A DNA stretch of 26,006 bases from the IMG/VR virus record IMGVR_UViG_3300023219_000157, positions 1 to 26,006 of that record. The stretch is one strand, 5' to 3'. Under the pieces are notes generated by a model that saw only the letters and a list, made by a program, of their open reading frames with translations, did not search any database and had not been told where the DNA came from. Position 1 is the first letter of the stretch; the number at the start of each line of letters is the position of its first letter. Shown piece by piece: positions 12,936-21,033 of this stretch. Position numbers and translations under genes: made by a program. Source of the DNA: a virus.

Positions 12936-15343
12936 ACCCGCCTCCCGTTCAATGCAGCAATGGTTGCTTGCTTGGATGCATTAATAAGAAGCGGGGCCGC
13001 ATTGGCGATTTCTTCTCGAACCGTGGCTCTAACGTCTGGGGTGAAATTATTTATCTGTGTGATCACCACATTGTCATTACTGACACCTTCAGCACTAATC
13101 CCAAGACCACCGCCGGCCACCCGGGTCAAGGGGAATATTGCCTCGTTACCAGCCTCACCAGCCAGCCCCACGCCACCATTAGTCATGGGGAAAGTCGTCC
13201 GTCCGGAAATGAGCCCACCATCAACAAACGGCACCGGTGCGCCTCCACTGAAAACATTACCTTTAGCAGATCCAAACAGACTGCCAAGAAACCCACCGCC
13301 GCCCGGGGCCCCGATGATGCTGGAAATAATTGAACTGATTATCGCATTCGCAACATTGCGCAAGGCATCAAGAGCAGATGTTGCCCCGGTAACCACACCT
13401 GTTATTGAGCTTGAAATCGTCCCGCTCACATCTGTTAAAACTTTTTCAATTGAATCGGCGGTCGATTTGGTTTTACTTTCCAGATTGCCAATTCCGTCTT
13501 GCAACTTCTTCAAAGTTTCATCGAAATTTGAGCTGATTGATTTATTCAGTTCGGCAATTGAATCTTTAAACTTTCCGGCAAGTTCGGGGAATTTATTGGC
13601 CAGGGCATCAAAGCCCGGAATATCAATGGCACCGGCGAGAATATTTTTTATTGCTTCAAAACTGGTCTTTATGCCGGCCCGGATCCCGTCAATGTCAGCG
13701 ACAAATTGATCTTTAGTTGCCCTGAATTCAAGCGCACTGGCAACATTTTCCCTAACTTCTTGAAGGCTTTCATCGGTTGGCGCCTGTATCCGGAATGAAA
13801 TCTCCTCTCTGCCGAAAAACCGCTGTAAACTATTGAACTGTTCAATAATACCATTGATAGTGTTGGCCACAATTCTGGTCAATGGTTCAAAAGCAATTTC
13901 AAAAGTCCCTGAAATTATCGTCCCTATACTCTTGAACACCTCAACAATCGTATCCCGGAAAAGAAATATTGAAGCCGCCGCAATGGCAATTAATCCAGGG
14001 ATCGAGAATATGGCCCCGAGAATTAATCCTATTGACTTCAACGCCACACTACTCAAAATAATAAATCCTGTGGCCACAACCTTTAAGGCCCCGATCACAT
14101 TGATAATTGCGCCAACCATCAAACCAAAGATAATCAATGCCGGGCCAAGGGCTGCCCCCAAGGCCAGGCCAGTTAAGATTGTTTCCTGCATTGCCGGGGC
14201 CAATTCAGCAAAGGCATTCCCGGCCGTAATAATTGCCGCCGTGATTTTCGTGATGACTGGGGCCAATATGGGCAATATAACCTGACCCAATTGTGTTGCA
14301 GCTGTTTGTATCCCGACCATAGCCTGAATAAATTTAAAAGCCCCTGTATCAGCAACCGCCCGGAAAGCAATGTCTAGGTCATCCTCAGTCGTTTCAGAAA
14401 GGCTTTTAAAGATTGCCCGAGTTTGTTCCGCACTGCCGCCCACCAATCCCAAGACACCGGTTAAAGCCCGAACGTTAGGAATGATTTCGGCAAGAGCCGC
14501 GCTATCATCACCAATTTCATCTCTAAGGGTTGTCAGAACAGCAAGCAAACCTTCTTCCCGGAGTTGTCGCCGTAAATCTTCAAAAGATAGCCCCAATTTT
14601 GCCAGAGCTGTTTCCGCTTGGCTACCCGGAGTCAACAATGCCGTAAAGATAGAGCGCAATTGTGTAACTGCCTCGGCCGCACTGACGCCGGTCCTGGTCA
14701 TGGCAGCAATGGCTGCCCCTAACTGATCAAAGCTTATTCCAAGTTCCGCGGCAATCCCGGTGACTTGGCCCAATGATCCGGCGATTTCATCCGCGGCGGC
14801 TTTACCTTCCCTGACCGTCTTGACCAAAATGGCCACGGCTTGGGTTGCAGATAAATTTGATCCGGCGAAGGCATTGGTTGCACTGGTGGCGGCATCGGCC
14901 ACGATGGCTGTTGATCCCAGGCCAGCGGTGGCAGCCTTGGCACTGGCTGTCAAAGTCTCTAAAGCATCGGCGCCACGTTTGCCGGCTGATGTGATAAAGA
15001 ATAATGCTTCGGCCAGTTCTGCCGGTCCACGGCCCACTTGTGGTGCAAGTTGTAAAATTTCATCACCAAACTTTGCAACTTCATCACTGGCCACACCAAC
15101 CAGACCGACAATCTTGGCTAAATTTAACTCAAACGTTCCGGCGACTTTCCCGGATGCAATCCCGGCAGCCAATAAGGGGGCCGTTAATGCAATGGAGAGT
15201 GCTTTCCCCGCCCGGTCGGCACCTCTCTGGATATTGCGAAGACTGCCGGTGATTGACTTTTGAGCACGGGACAAACCCCGCGTTAATGTTGCGGTGTCAA
15301 TTGTGAGTTCAACAAATCCCTCTGCAACTTTGCTATCAACCAT
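12932..15343 (-). CDS. Tail tape measure protein
   Basis: 803 residues. The N-terminal 340 residues match the TP901-type tape-measure core: ELNLAKIVGLVGVASDEV, then AELAEALFFITSAGKRG, and AAMTRTGVSAAEAVTQLRS are family signatures. A hydrophobic central region (about 385-460, e.g. ALIIFGLMVGAIINVIGAL) is followed by coiled coils (about 560-640) and a Gly-rich C-terminus. It sets tail length and may be ejected into the host envelope. At about 800 residues the tail would be of medium length (roughly 100-130 nm by the usual 0.15 nm per residue rule). It overlaps the chaperone ORF by 8 nt. Confidence 0.95.
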   Translation of the reverse strand: MVDSKVAEGFVELTIDTATLTRGLSRAQKSITGSLRNIQRGADRAGKALSIALTAPLLAAGIASGKVAGTFELNLAKIVGLVGVASDEVAKFGDEILQLAPQVGRGPAELAEALFFITSAGKRGADALETLTASAKAATAGLGSTAIVADAATSATNAFAGSNLSATQAVAILVKTVREGKAAADEIAGSLGQVTGIAAELGISFDQLGAAIAAMTRTGVSAAEAVTQLRSIFTALLTPGSQAETALAKLGLSFEDLRRQLREEGLLAVLTTLRDEIGDDSAALAEIIPNVRALTGVLGLVGGSAEQTRAIFKSLSETTEDDLDIAFRAVADTGAFKFIQAMVGIQTAATQLGQVILPILAPVITKITAAIITAGNAFAELAPAMQETILTGLALGAALGPALIIFGLMVGAIINVIGALKVVATGFIILSSVALKSIGLILGAIFSIPGLIAIAAASIFLFRDTIVEVFKSIGTIISGTFEIAFEPLTRIVANTINGIIEQFNSLQRFFGREEISFRIQAPTDESLQEVRENVASALEFRATKDQFVADIDGIRAGIKTSFEAIKNILAGAIDIPGFDALANKFPELAGKFKDSIAELNKSISSNFDETLKKLQDGIGNLESKTKSTADSIEKVLTDVSGTISSSITGVVTGATSALDALRNVANAIISSIISSIIGAPGGGGFLGSLFGSAKGNVFSGGAPVPFVDGGLISGRTTFPMTNGGVGLAGEAGNEAIFPLTRVAGGGLGISAEGVSNDNVVITQINNFTPDVRATVREEIANAAPLLINASKQATIAALNGRRV

Positions 15344-15662
15344 TTTCCGTCATCTTTTTTATTGCTTTCAGCTGTTCTCTTGCATGATCAGACGCACTTT
15401 TCGCCAATTTTTTCGGTTTTACTATGCCTAAGATTTCATGTTTTAAATCAGGCAATTTTTTTACCCTCTGATAATAAGCCGCCATCCATGCACCGGTTGT
15501 CATCTGCACCCGTTCATTTTGTCGCCGATGGTCAGCAGCAAGAAACAATTCACGCGGGGTTAATGCCCAGTATATATCGGGCGTCAAACCAAGTTCGCCT
15601 ATAGCAATGGCAAAACCTTTTTCGTAGGGGAAGAATCGGCCGGCCTCTTCCTCTACTTCGTG
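15336..15662 (-). CDS. Downstream tail assembly chaperone ORF, -1 frame of the first
   Basis: This frame has no ATG or GTG start; the first start-like codon is a TTG at 15585-15587 without a ribosome site. Upstream of it the frame is open and encodes EEEAGRFFPYEKGFAIAIGE followed by LGLTPDIYWALTPRELFLA, which is the conserved part of the tail-chaperone domain (WALTPRE is typical of GTA-type chaperones). So the coding region extends upstream to the stop in this frame at 15675-15677 and is most simply reached by -1 frameshifting from the first chaperone gene. A fusion at the CCCC run (15662-15665) would add 108 residues to the first 108, giving about 216. Confidence 0.75.
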   Translation of the reverse strand, partial: HEVEEEAGRFFPYEKGFAIAIGELGLTPDIYWALTPRELFLAADHRRQNERVQMTTGAWMAAYYQRVKKLPDLKHEILGIVKPKKLAKSASDHAREQLKAIKKMTENG

Positions 15663-15985
15663 GGGTCCACTGCATTATCATCCTGACCTTTTGGGGCGTC
15701 TGGTGAACTTGCAACGAATGCTTTGCCAACTGCTTCTGCAAATTGTTGCATACCTGACAGGTCACCCATAAGTTTGCCCATCTCCTTCATGGTCAATTCT
15801 GGTTTGTCCCAAATCAATCCAGCCCACACCATGGCTCGAATAGCTCCGATAGAACCAGTCTGGACAGCTGCCATAAGTTGGTTTATGTCCTTGTATTGTG
15901 TTGCTTCTTCAAGCTCACAAAGACTGTTCACCGTGTATTTAAAGGCATAAATCTTGCCATTAATTTTAACTTTTGTCGGCTTCAT
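15653..15985 (-). CDS. Tail assembly chaperone, upstream ORF
   Basis: 110 residues from the ATG that shares the A of the major-tail stop (TAATG). Begins MKPTKVKINGKIYAFKYTVN; the LCELEEATQYKDINQL and AIRAMVWAGLIW segments resemble GTA/HK97-like chaperone G proteins that load on the tape measure. The end DDNAVDPTK is reached by TAG 15653-15655. A -1 shift near the end would join it to the following ORF, as in lambda G/GT. Position between tail tube and tape measure is exactly that of such genes. Confidence 0.85.
   Translation of the reverse strand: MKPTKVKINGKIYAFKYTVNSLCELEEATQYKDINQLMAAVQTGSIGAIRAMVWAGLIWDKPELTMKEMGKLMGDLSGMQQFAEAVGKAFVASSPDAPKGQDDNAVDPTK
15662..15668 (-). other. Probable -1 ribosomal frameshift site
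   Basis: GGACCCC lies just before the end of the upstream chaperone ORF. Slipping one base back on the four Cs keeps codon CCC paired and joins the open -1 frame (stops at 15675-15680 on one side, 15336-15338 on the other). Only the stretch 15656-15674 can host the shift. Confidence 0.6.
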
Positions 15986-16401
15986 TATACAACCGCTCCT
16001 GGCTGACCGCATAGAGTACCAGACATTGAATAAGTGGCAGCATCTTCATTGCCGCCCGTCCGGGTGAAAGCGGTGATAATATAATCAAATTGATCAACTT
16101 CAACATCATTTTGGAAACGCCGTGCCCGTCCTGTTCCAGCTCCTCGAATTGCTGTTTCAATTACGGTAATACTTGCATCAGCATCAATGACCAATCCATC
16201 AACTGTAAATGTTGTCTTATATTGACCTGGAATACCTTGAAAGTTTCCTGCTGAACTTTTGCTGGATACATCAATTTCAGCACGAGTTTCTTCAAAACTG
16301 AAATTGGTTTCTTCAGTGAAGAGTGTGAAAACATCAGGACCAGTAGAAGTTCGATTCTTTATCGTAAATTTTGTTCCATTTATAACTGTACTTGTTGCCA
16401 T
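15985..16401 (-). CDS. Major tail (tube) protein
   Basis: 138 residues in the classical place between tail terminator and tail chaperones. Begins MATSTVINGTKFTIKNRT; the segment SFEETRAEIDVSSKSSAG and the strand-rich rest match the TP901-1-type major tail family, which stack as hexamers to form the tube. Strong AGGAG upstream suggests high expression. A divergent paralogue lies 4 kb downstream in the operon. Confidence 0.88.
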   Translation of the reverse strand: MATSTVINGTKFTIKNRTSTGPDVFTLFTEETNFSFEETRAEIDVSSKSSAGNFQGIPGQYKTTFTVDGLVIDADASITVIETAIRGAGTGRARRFQNDVEVDQFDYIITAFTRTGGNEDAATYSMSGTLCGQPGAVV

Positions 16402-16411
16402 TTTATTTCTC

Positions 16412-16834
16412 CTATGGACAGACTTGCATTGTCGCCTGAATTGTTAATATTCTGCCGTAAACATCTTCTTCATCCCTGGCAATGGGACCTGTGACGCTGG
16501 CGATTATAACGCCAAAACCCGTAATTGTGAATGGTTTCCTATGAAAAAGAAACCTCACCCTTTCGGCAATGTCCTCGATCACATCCGTTGATCCCCGGGT
16601 ATTGTCCGAATAACATCGAATATCACGCACAAAATCCCGCCCGTCAGTAGTCTTGGTATCAAAAGCCACATCACTGACTTGACCAGCCGTAACAATATAC
16701 GGTAAATCCGCATCCAGGGGTGCCGGATCCGTTGTAAAGATTGCCGGATCACTATCGAATGTTGATAAAAGTGCAGTCAAAGTCGCATCCCCATTCAAGA
16801 CATTGAAGATTGCTTTGGTAATTTCCCGGCTCAT
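16412..16834 (-). CDS. DUF3168-type tail terminator
   Basis: 140 residues. N-terminal helix with AIFNVLNGDATLTALL, then DLPYIVTAG and a DIRCYSDNTRGSTDV strand-turn-helix segment, as in DUF3168 (GTA gp8-like) proteins, which cap the tail tube as a ring. ATG overlaps the previous stop (ATGA). Located between tail completion and major tail protein as expected. Confidence 0.85.
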   Translation of the reverse strand: MSREITKAIFNVLNGDATLTALLSTFDSDPAIFTTDPAPLDADLPYIVTAGQVSDVAFDTKTTDGRDFVRDIRCYSDNTRGSTDVIEDIAERVRFLFHRKPFTITGFGVIIASVTGPIARDEEDVYGRILTIQATMQVCP

Positions 16835-17226
16835 CCCAGCAAGATCCTTCGAATAGTTGATTTGTTACCAAAAAATACTGGACGTAAAAAGGGCCGTGCC
16901 TTTATTCTGCGGGTGCCAAATTCCAAGGCCAGGGGATAATCTTTTACATTGGTTCCATATCGTCCGAATATTTTCCTGCCAACCTTTTCGACCTGAGTTG
17001 CAATAGAATTTCGCAACCGACCGGTGACACGTTTAGGAAACTCACCAGGTTTGGATGGATCAAGACCAATGAGAGCCTTACCGGATCGGGCGGTCTGTTG
17101 TGTCCGGCTCAAGCCCTTCACCGTCTCATCACGTAGGAAAATTACTGTGCGGCCCATGCGGCGTACAAGGTCATCATCAACTTCTTTCTGAAACTGTGGC
17201 CCACGCCATTTCAAGCCCCGCACCAT
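16831..17226 (-). CDS. HK97 gp10-like tail completion protein
   Basis: 131 residues, basic. The segment YPLALEFGTRRIKARPFLRP is the signature of the HK97 gp10 family (head-tail interface/tail completion), together with GRLRNSIATQVEK. An N-terminal helix (FQKEVDDDLVRRMG) precedes the core. Start shares A with the preceding TAA. Confidence 0.9.
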   Translation of the reverse strand: MVRGLKWRGPQFQKEVDDDLVRRMGRTVIFLRDETVKGLSRTQQTARSGKALIGLDPSKPGEFPKRVTGRLRNSIATQVEKVGRKIFGRYGTNVKDYPLALEFGTRRIKARPFLRPVFFGNKSTIRRILLG

Positions 17227-17807
17227 TAAATAAATTTCCCATCAATTGTCATATTCATTCGCTGAATAGTAATATCATTTAAACCTGATTCATTTGAAAC
17301 AAATAATTCAACAAAATCATCAGATGATAATGTTATATGTCCGGTTACTGTATGCGATCCGACATCAATTCCTTTTTCATGCTTGACTTCTTGAATTGTC
17401 GCAATGCTTTCTGCACCAGTGGTGATACCATTTTTTGCCAGAATAAGAAATAATAATTGATTATCAAAAGCCACAGTCGCCGAAATAGACATAGTGAAGA
17501 TGAAAACTCGATTAGACAATGGCCCGGTATATTGCAGTCGATTATTGGTCGGCATTGTAAACTGTTTGTTTCCTGCAAATGCAACTGTTGTTCCCGCCGC
17601 CTTAACAAATGTGCTGACTGTCGCAATCGTTGTTACTGCGGGAGTAGTAATGTGCAATCCCCCGATTGGCGATTCTATGGATGCAATAATATCCTTAACC
17701 ATATTGCGAACATCTGCCGGAGATATCAAGCCCTGAGTATTATCGACCAGATCAGTATCGGCTTGGGTGCATAAAGCAGTGACAGTTTTTATCGTACCAC
17801 CAGCCAT
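17226..17807 (-). CDS. Beta-structured surface protein inserted in the neck block
   Basis: 193 residues. An N-terminal helix (SPADVRNMVKDIIASIE) resembles the short attachment helix seen in many phage fibre/decoration proteins. The rest (about 60-193) is a strand-rich domain with FTMPTNNRLQYTG, HTVTGHITLSSDDFVELFVS and NDITIQRMNMTID, like a jelly-roll/C1q-type trimeric head. It sits between head-tail joining and gp10-like genes, where no fibre is normally encoded. Likely a neck or head fibre; function inferred. Strong GGAG upstream, start TAATG. Confidence 0.65.
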   Translation of the reverse strand: MAGGTIKTVTALCTQADTDLVDNTQGLISPADVRNMVKDIIASIESPIGGLHITTPAVTTIATVSTFVKAAGTTVAFAGNKQFTMPTNNRLQYTGPLSNRVFIFTMSISATVAFDNQLLFLILAKNGITTGAESIATIQEVKHEKGIDVGSHTVTGHITLSSDDFVELFVSNESGLNDITIQRMNMTIDGKFI

Positions 17808-18121
17808 TAAATTATCTCCATTACAGTTTTGAGATGATCGGGGGAAGATGGCGGCAATAAAGATAAAACCTTAAATTTATTTATTCCTTCAGTTACCACG
17901 TCATCCCGAATTACATCAACACCAGCCTCGAAATATCCCGTATGGGTAACCCGGTCGGCATCGCGGTTGGCAACACTCCTATCCCGCGCGCTGGCTGGAT
18001 CTATCTTTGCCCTCACAGTAGCAATCGTGGTCGGTGTTCTGGTGTTCCCTCCGAAACCGTCCGATGTGGTTGTATCCCGGTCAATGGTCACAGTTTTATT
18101 TAACAGGTGTCGAATGCTCAT
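17807..18121 (-). CDS. Head-tail joining protein (SPP1 gp16-like)
   Basis: 104 residues from ATG 18119-18121, which overlaps the previous stop (ATGA); an upstream in-frame ATG adds only MGKHD. The sequence begins MSIRHLLNKTVTIDR and has DGFGGNTRTPTTIATVRAKI, typical of Phage_H_T_join proteins: a small beta-barrel that stops DNA leakage below the adaptor. Order after the adaptor fits. Confidence 0.85.
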   Translation of the reverse strand: MSIRHLLNKTVTIDRDTTTSDGFGGNTRTPTTIATVRAKIDPASARDRSVANRDADRVTHTGYFEAGVDVIRDDVVTEGINKFKVLSLLPPSSPDHLKTVMEII

Positions 18122-18981
18122 ATCATGCTTGCCCATCTGCTCAAAGACCGCTCAGTGGCCTTCGGAATAACCCCGCCCCCTTCGATATATGTTGTCGAAT
18201 GATCACCAAGTGACTCGGCCTTGATATCCCGTGACCGGGCCCGGGCATCGAAAAGACTGGTTACGATTTCAATGGCCGCATGCTGTAAAGATGCCGGCAA
18301 AGTTTCAACAGTCATATTAATGGCCGGGGTTGCCGCTTCGGTCACCAGGGTTGCTGATACAATGATCTTTGTCGCTGTTCGACTGATAACCGTGAATGTT
18401 CCGTTATTGGCAGGGTCGGTGAAGCCTGATACCTTGATCGCATCACCTGCCACCAATAAAGGAAACACCCTGGAAAAATTGAATGAATTGTCAACCGAGC
18501 TTGCACTGATTGTCGTGTCTCCGATTATATTATCACCGGGCATTAAAAAGCCGCCCGTATAATCAAAAGACCAGTCTGGTAAATCTTGATAGTTGATCGG
18601 CTGGACGGTGAGATCTGCCCGATGCGCCTGGGTGGATTCAAACACTTTATTCCGGGCTACAATACCAGCATCGGCATTGATGATTTTTATGTCGGTGACT
18701 TCAGCAAGAACAAGAGCAGTATCCCTAAGCCTGACTGCCTCGATCACCAATATGGGCGGATAAAATAACAACAACCGCCGCGTCCCCACACTGACCACAT
18801 CATCAGTCACGGCGGCCCGGGCAAAATCCCGGCGTGTAAACTGGACAATTTCATCACTCGCACGTTCGATTAAATTACCGAGAAACACATCATCATCGGT
18901 TCCAGAAATCACCAAAGCCTCTTTGACATTTGCCAAAGTGGTGAAATCAGTATTAAACGGTCGCGTGCGAAATGTGATCAT
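18118..18981 (-). CDS. HK97 gp6-like head-tail adaptor with inserted beta domain
   Basis: 287 residues, against about 110-200 for ordinary adaptors. The first 145 residues (LANVKEALVISGTDDD, IERASDEIVQFTRRDF, YPPILVIEAVRLRD, DYTGGF) and the last 60 (LPASLQHAAIEIVTSLFD, ERSLSRWASM) are the usual helical adaptor. Between them, about 152-226, is a separate beta-rich segment with GDAIKVSGFTDPANNGTFTV, ATKIIVSATLVTEAA, which has the look of a small Ig-like module found in other phage structural proteins. It probably projects from the neck. ATG overlaps the previous stop. Confidence 0.85.
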   Translation of the reverse strand: MITFRTRPFNTDFTTLANVKEALVISGTDDDVFLGNLIERASDEIVQFTRRDFARAAVTDDVVSVGTRRLLLFYPPILVIEAVRLRDTALVLAEVTDIKIINADAGIVARNKVFESTQAHRADLTVQPINYQDLPDWSFDYTGGFLMPGDNIIGDTTISASSVDNSFNFSRVFPLLVAGDAIKVSGFTDPANNGTFTVISRTATKIIVSATLVTEAATPAINMTVETLPASLQHAAIEIVTSLFDARARSRDIKAESLGDHSTTYIEGGGVIPKATERSLSRWASMI

Positions 18982-19241
18982 TTTTCAACAATGTTTTTGA
19001 CTGGTTTGGTTTCACGGTCATTAACCTTTGCCTTTGCCCTTTCGGCTTTTGCTTTGGCTGCTTTGGCTTTTGCTGCCTTGGCTATCTTCTCGGCCTTGGC
19101 CTTGGCCTTGGCTTCAGCCTTGGGATCATAATGTTCAGCAACACCATCTTCGACCAAAGTATCTGCAAATTCATCCGGCCAACCTGCCTTTTCGCCGGCA
19201 CCGTATCCGTTATGATTTGATATGTATTTTACAACTTTCAT
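18978..19241 (-). CDS. Small head-region protein with Lys/Ala-rich tail
   Basis: 87 residues from ATG 19239-19241, chosen for AAGGA upstream; a longer frame starts further back without such a site. The N-terminal half (MKVVKYISNHNGYGAGEKAG, then WPDEFADTLVEDGVAEHY) appears folded; the second half is almost only Ala, Lys and Glu (KAEAKAKAKAEKIAKAAKA) and should be a long helix or disordered basic tail able to touch DNA. Position beside the capsid and adaptor suggests a head component. Function unknown. Confidence 0.65.
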   Translation of the reverse strand: MKVVKYISNHNGYGAGEKAGWPDEFADTLVEDGVAEHYDPKAEAKAKAKAEKIAKAAKAKAAKAKAERAKAKVNDRETKPVKNIVEK

Positions 19242-19293
19242 TGTGGTATCCTTATGGTAAATAGAGGGGAATAATCCCCCCCCCACGTTTATG

Positions 19294-19704
19294 TTAAACA
19301 GGTTCTACCTCAGAGCCACCAAGGGCCAGAGTTGAAGCAACTGGAATCGCGGGCGTTGTACCGCCCGTAAATGCAACCACTGTCACAACGCGAATAAATG
19401 CTTTCGCACCACTCAGATCAACATCTTTTTCAGCGTCACTATCGTCCGCGGTGATCGTCGCAATCGCCGCACCAGCAAGGTCAACAAAAGTCCCGCCACT
19501 GGTCGCGCTATCCTGGATTTTAGAATCCACAGTCTGAGCCGATGGGGCACCGGTGGCCGCACCAGCCGCCGTGTGAAGGACGCAACTGTTAAACCCGGTT
19601 CGATCAATGGCGGCCCCAGTAATGGTTGCGGCTGCACTGTCTTCTGGGTCAATGGCTTTTTGCAGTTTTACAAAATCACCTGCATTTGTTCTACGAGTTG
19701 TCAT
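19294..19704 (-). CDS. Head decoration-like structural protein
   Basis: 136 residues with AAGGAG upstream. Ala/Thr/Gly-rich, strand-forming: CVLHTAAGAATGAPSAQTVD, then VDLSGAKAFIRVVTVVAF and GGTTPAIPVASTLALGG. This pattern is seen in proteins encoded next to HK97-type capsids and suggests a beta-sandwich that decorates the capsid. The assignment to decoration is position-based. No scaffold or protease motif. Confidence 0.65.
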   Translation of the reverse strand: MTTRRTNAGDFVKLQKAIDPEDSAAATITGAAIDRTGFNSCVLHTAAGAATGAPSAQTVDSKIQDSATSGGTFVDLAGAAIATITADDSDAEKDVDLSGAKAFIRVVTVVAFTGGTTPAIPVASTLALGGSEVEPV

Positions 19705-19716
19705 AGTCTTTTCTCC

Positions 19717-20982
19717 TTAATTACCGTAGGTGACAGCGGTCAATGTCGCAATTGCTTCATTGTGCCGAGGGATCATATCATGAGCGGACATCATTTTGAT
19801 GACCGTTTCATCATTGGCAAACGCTGACCGGTCATTACCACCTGAATCTTTATACGTCGCCTCAGTTGACACTCTTAGACGGAATGAATCGATCGCATCA
19901 AAAATGACAATTTCCTTCATATCAACAAAATAGATTTCTGATTCATCGCCGCCGCCACCAAGATTACCCGGAATATTATTGGTTTCCGATACTGGCTTAC
20001 CACGAATATTGCCATTGAGCGCCAGTGTGAACTCGTTGGTTTCACCACCCGCAGTCTTCAGATCTTCCAAGAATCCAGCCGACTGTGTGGTCATCAAGAA
20101 TCTTGGGGCAGTCATTTTGATGTTGGCGTTACCAAGGAAGTCGATAAGTGCCCGAATGTCCGTTCGGACATCAGCAACCGCCGTCGAGGTCTGTGCCTTG
20201 GTATTTGCTGCAAAGTTCAACAAGCCTTTTGGTTCAAACTCAGTACCAGGCCCGCGCAAGAATGCCAAGTCTTCACGTTCCGCCATGGACTCAAGCAAGT
20301 CCTGTTGGGCAATGCGCTGTGATTGCTGATTGGTGAAGTCATTCAATAGATCAGAAATAGCAGTCAGTGATTCCAAGATATGGGGCGTTGGAATGATCTG
20401 ATCATTTGTCAGTTGACTTGCGTTGGTCGTGGTGCCTTCACCTTTATATCGGGAAATTGCGCCAGCCGTTACGCGGGCCTGACGGAACGCACCGGTAGGA
20501 ATTTGGCGACTGCGGGCAAGATTCCGAACAACCGTCAATGGCCTCAATAATTCAATCACATCAGATGCAACTTCTTCAGCAATCAAAACGCCACCACTAA
20601 CCAAGTCAGTAGTGTTCAATGCTTTTTCAAAATAAGGCAGATCCTTATAAACCTTTTCAGCCAATTCCATGGCCTTGCGTTCACTGCCTTTCAGCAATCC
20701 AGCAAATGCCATCAATTTACCAAGTGCAAGATTGTCTTTTTCGGGATTACCGATAAAACGTTTTGCCTGATCTTGGTTCACTTCCTTGATGTGATGGGCG
20801 AACGTATCGAAGGTTTTATCCTCCTTGGATTCGTTTGCTTTTTTATCAGCAGCCAGGGCATCTGCCACAGCTTTGGCCGACTGGTCAGAAATCATTTTCT
20901 TCAGTTCGGTCTGGGTCATAACGATATCGTCATCAGAACCAGCAGCCGCTTTTGCGGGTTTATCTTTATTTTCAATAGTCAT
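19717..20982 (-). CDS. HK97-type major capsid protein
   Basis: 421 residues. N-terminal 105 residues are charged and helical (delta domain, the internal scaffold cleaved during maturation). The mature part starts about 106-120 (FEKALNTTDLVSGGVLIAEE) and shows the family features: the segment LRPLTVVRNLARSRQIPTG, QDLLESMAEREDLAFLRGPG and the C-terminal DMKEIVIFDAIDSFRLRVS followed by DETVIKMMSAHDMIPRH. GGAG lies 8 nt upstream. Forms the icosahedral head with the preceding protease and portal. Confidence 0.96.
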   Translation of the reverse strand: MTIENKDKPAKAAAGSDDDIVMTQTELKKMISDQSAKAVADALAADKKANESKEDKTFDTFAHHIKEVNQDQAKRFIGNPEKDNLALGKLMAFAGLLKGSERKAMELAEKVYKDLPYFEKALNTTDLVSGGVLIAEEVASDVIELLRPLTVVRNLARSRQIPTGAFRQARVTAGAISRYKGEGTTTNASQLTNDQIIPTPHILESLTAISDLLNDFTNQQSQRIAQQDLLESMAEREDLAFLRGPGTEFEPKGLLNFAANTKAQTSTAVADVRTDIRALIDFLGNANIKMTAPRFLMTTQSAGFLEDLKTAGGETNEFTLALNGNIRGKPVSETNNIPGNLGGGGDESEIYFVDMKEIVIFDAIDSFRLRVSTEATYKDSGGNDRSAFANDETVIKMMSAHDMIPRHNEAIATLTAVTYGN

Positions 20983-21033
20983 TAGTTTAGCTCCAAAATT
21001 TGTTTATGTTTAACCTTGTGCAAGGTGTTGCGG

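Noticed and set aside
12960-13709. 249-codon open frame on the plus strand
   Set aside because: Lies opposite the tape measure gene, low-complexity translation, no ribosome site; a shadow of the real gene's codon bias. Same for 14760-15263 and 13833-14285.
15689-15695. CCCAAAA, a textbook -1 slippery heptamer in frame (C CCA AAA) in the upstream chaperone gene
   Set aside because: After slipping here the -1 frame meets TGA at 15678-15680 and TAA at 15675-15677, so it cannot give the fusion.
19268-19290. G/C run with GGGGAATAATCCCC between head genes as a terminator
   Set aside because: Stem is only 4-5 bp and no T-tract follows on the transcribed strand.
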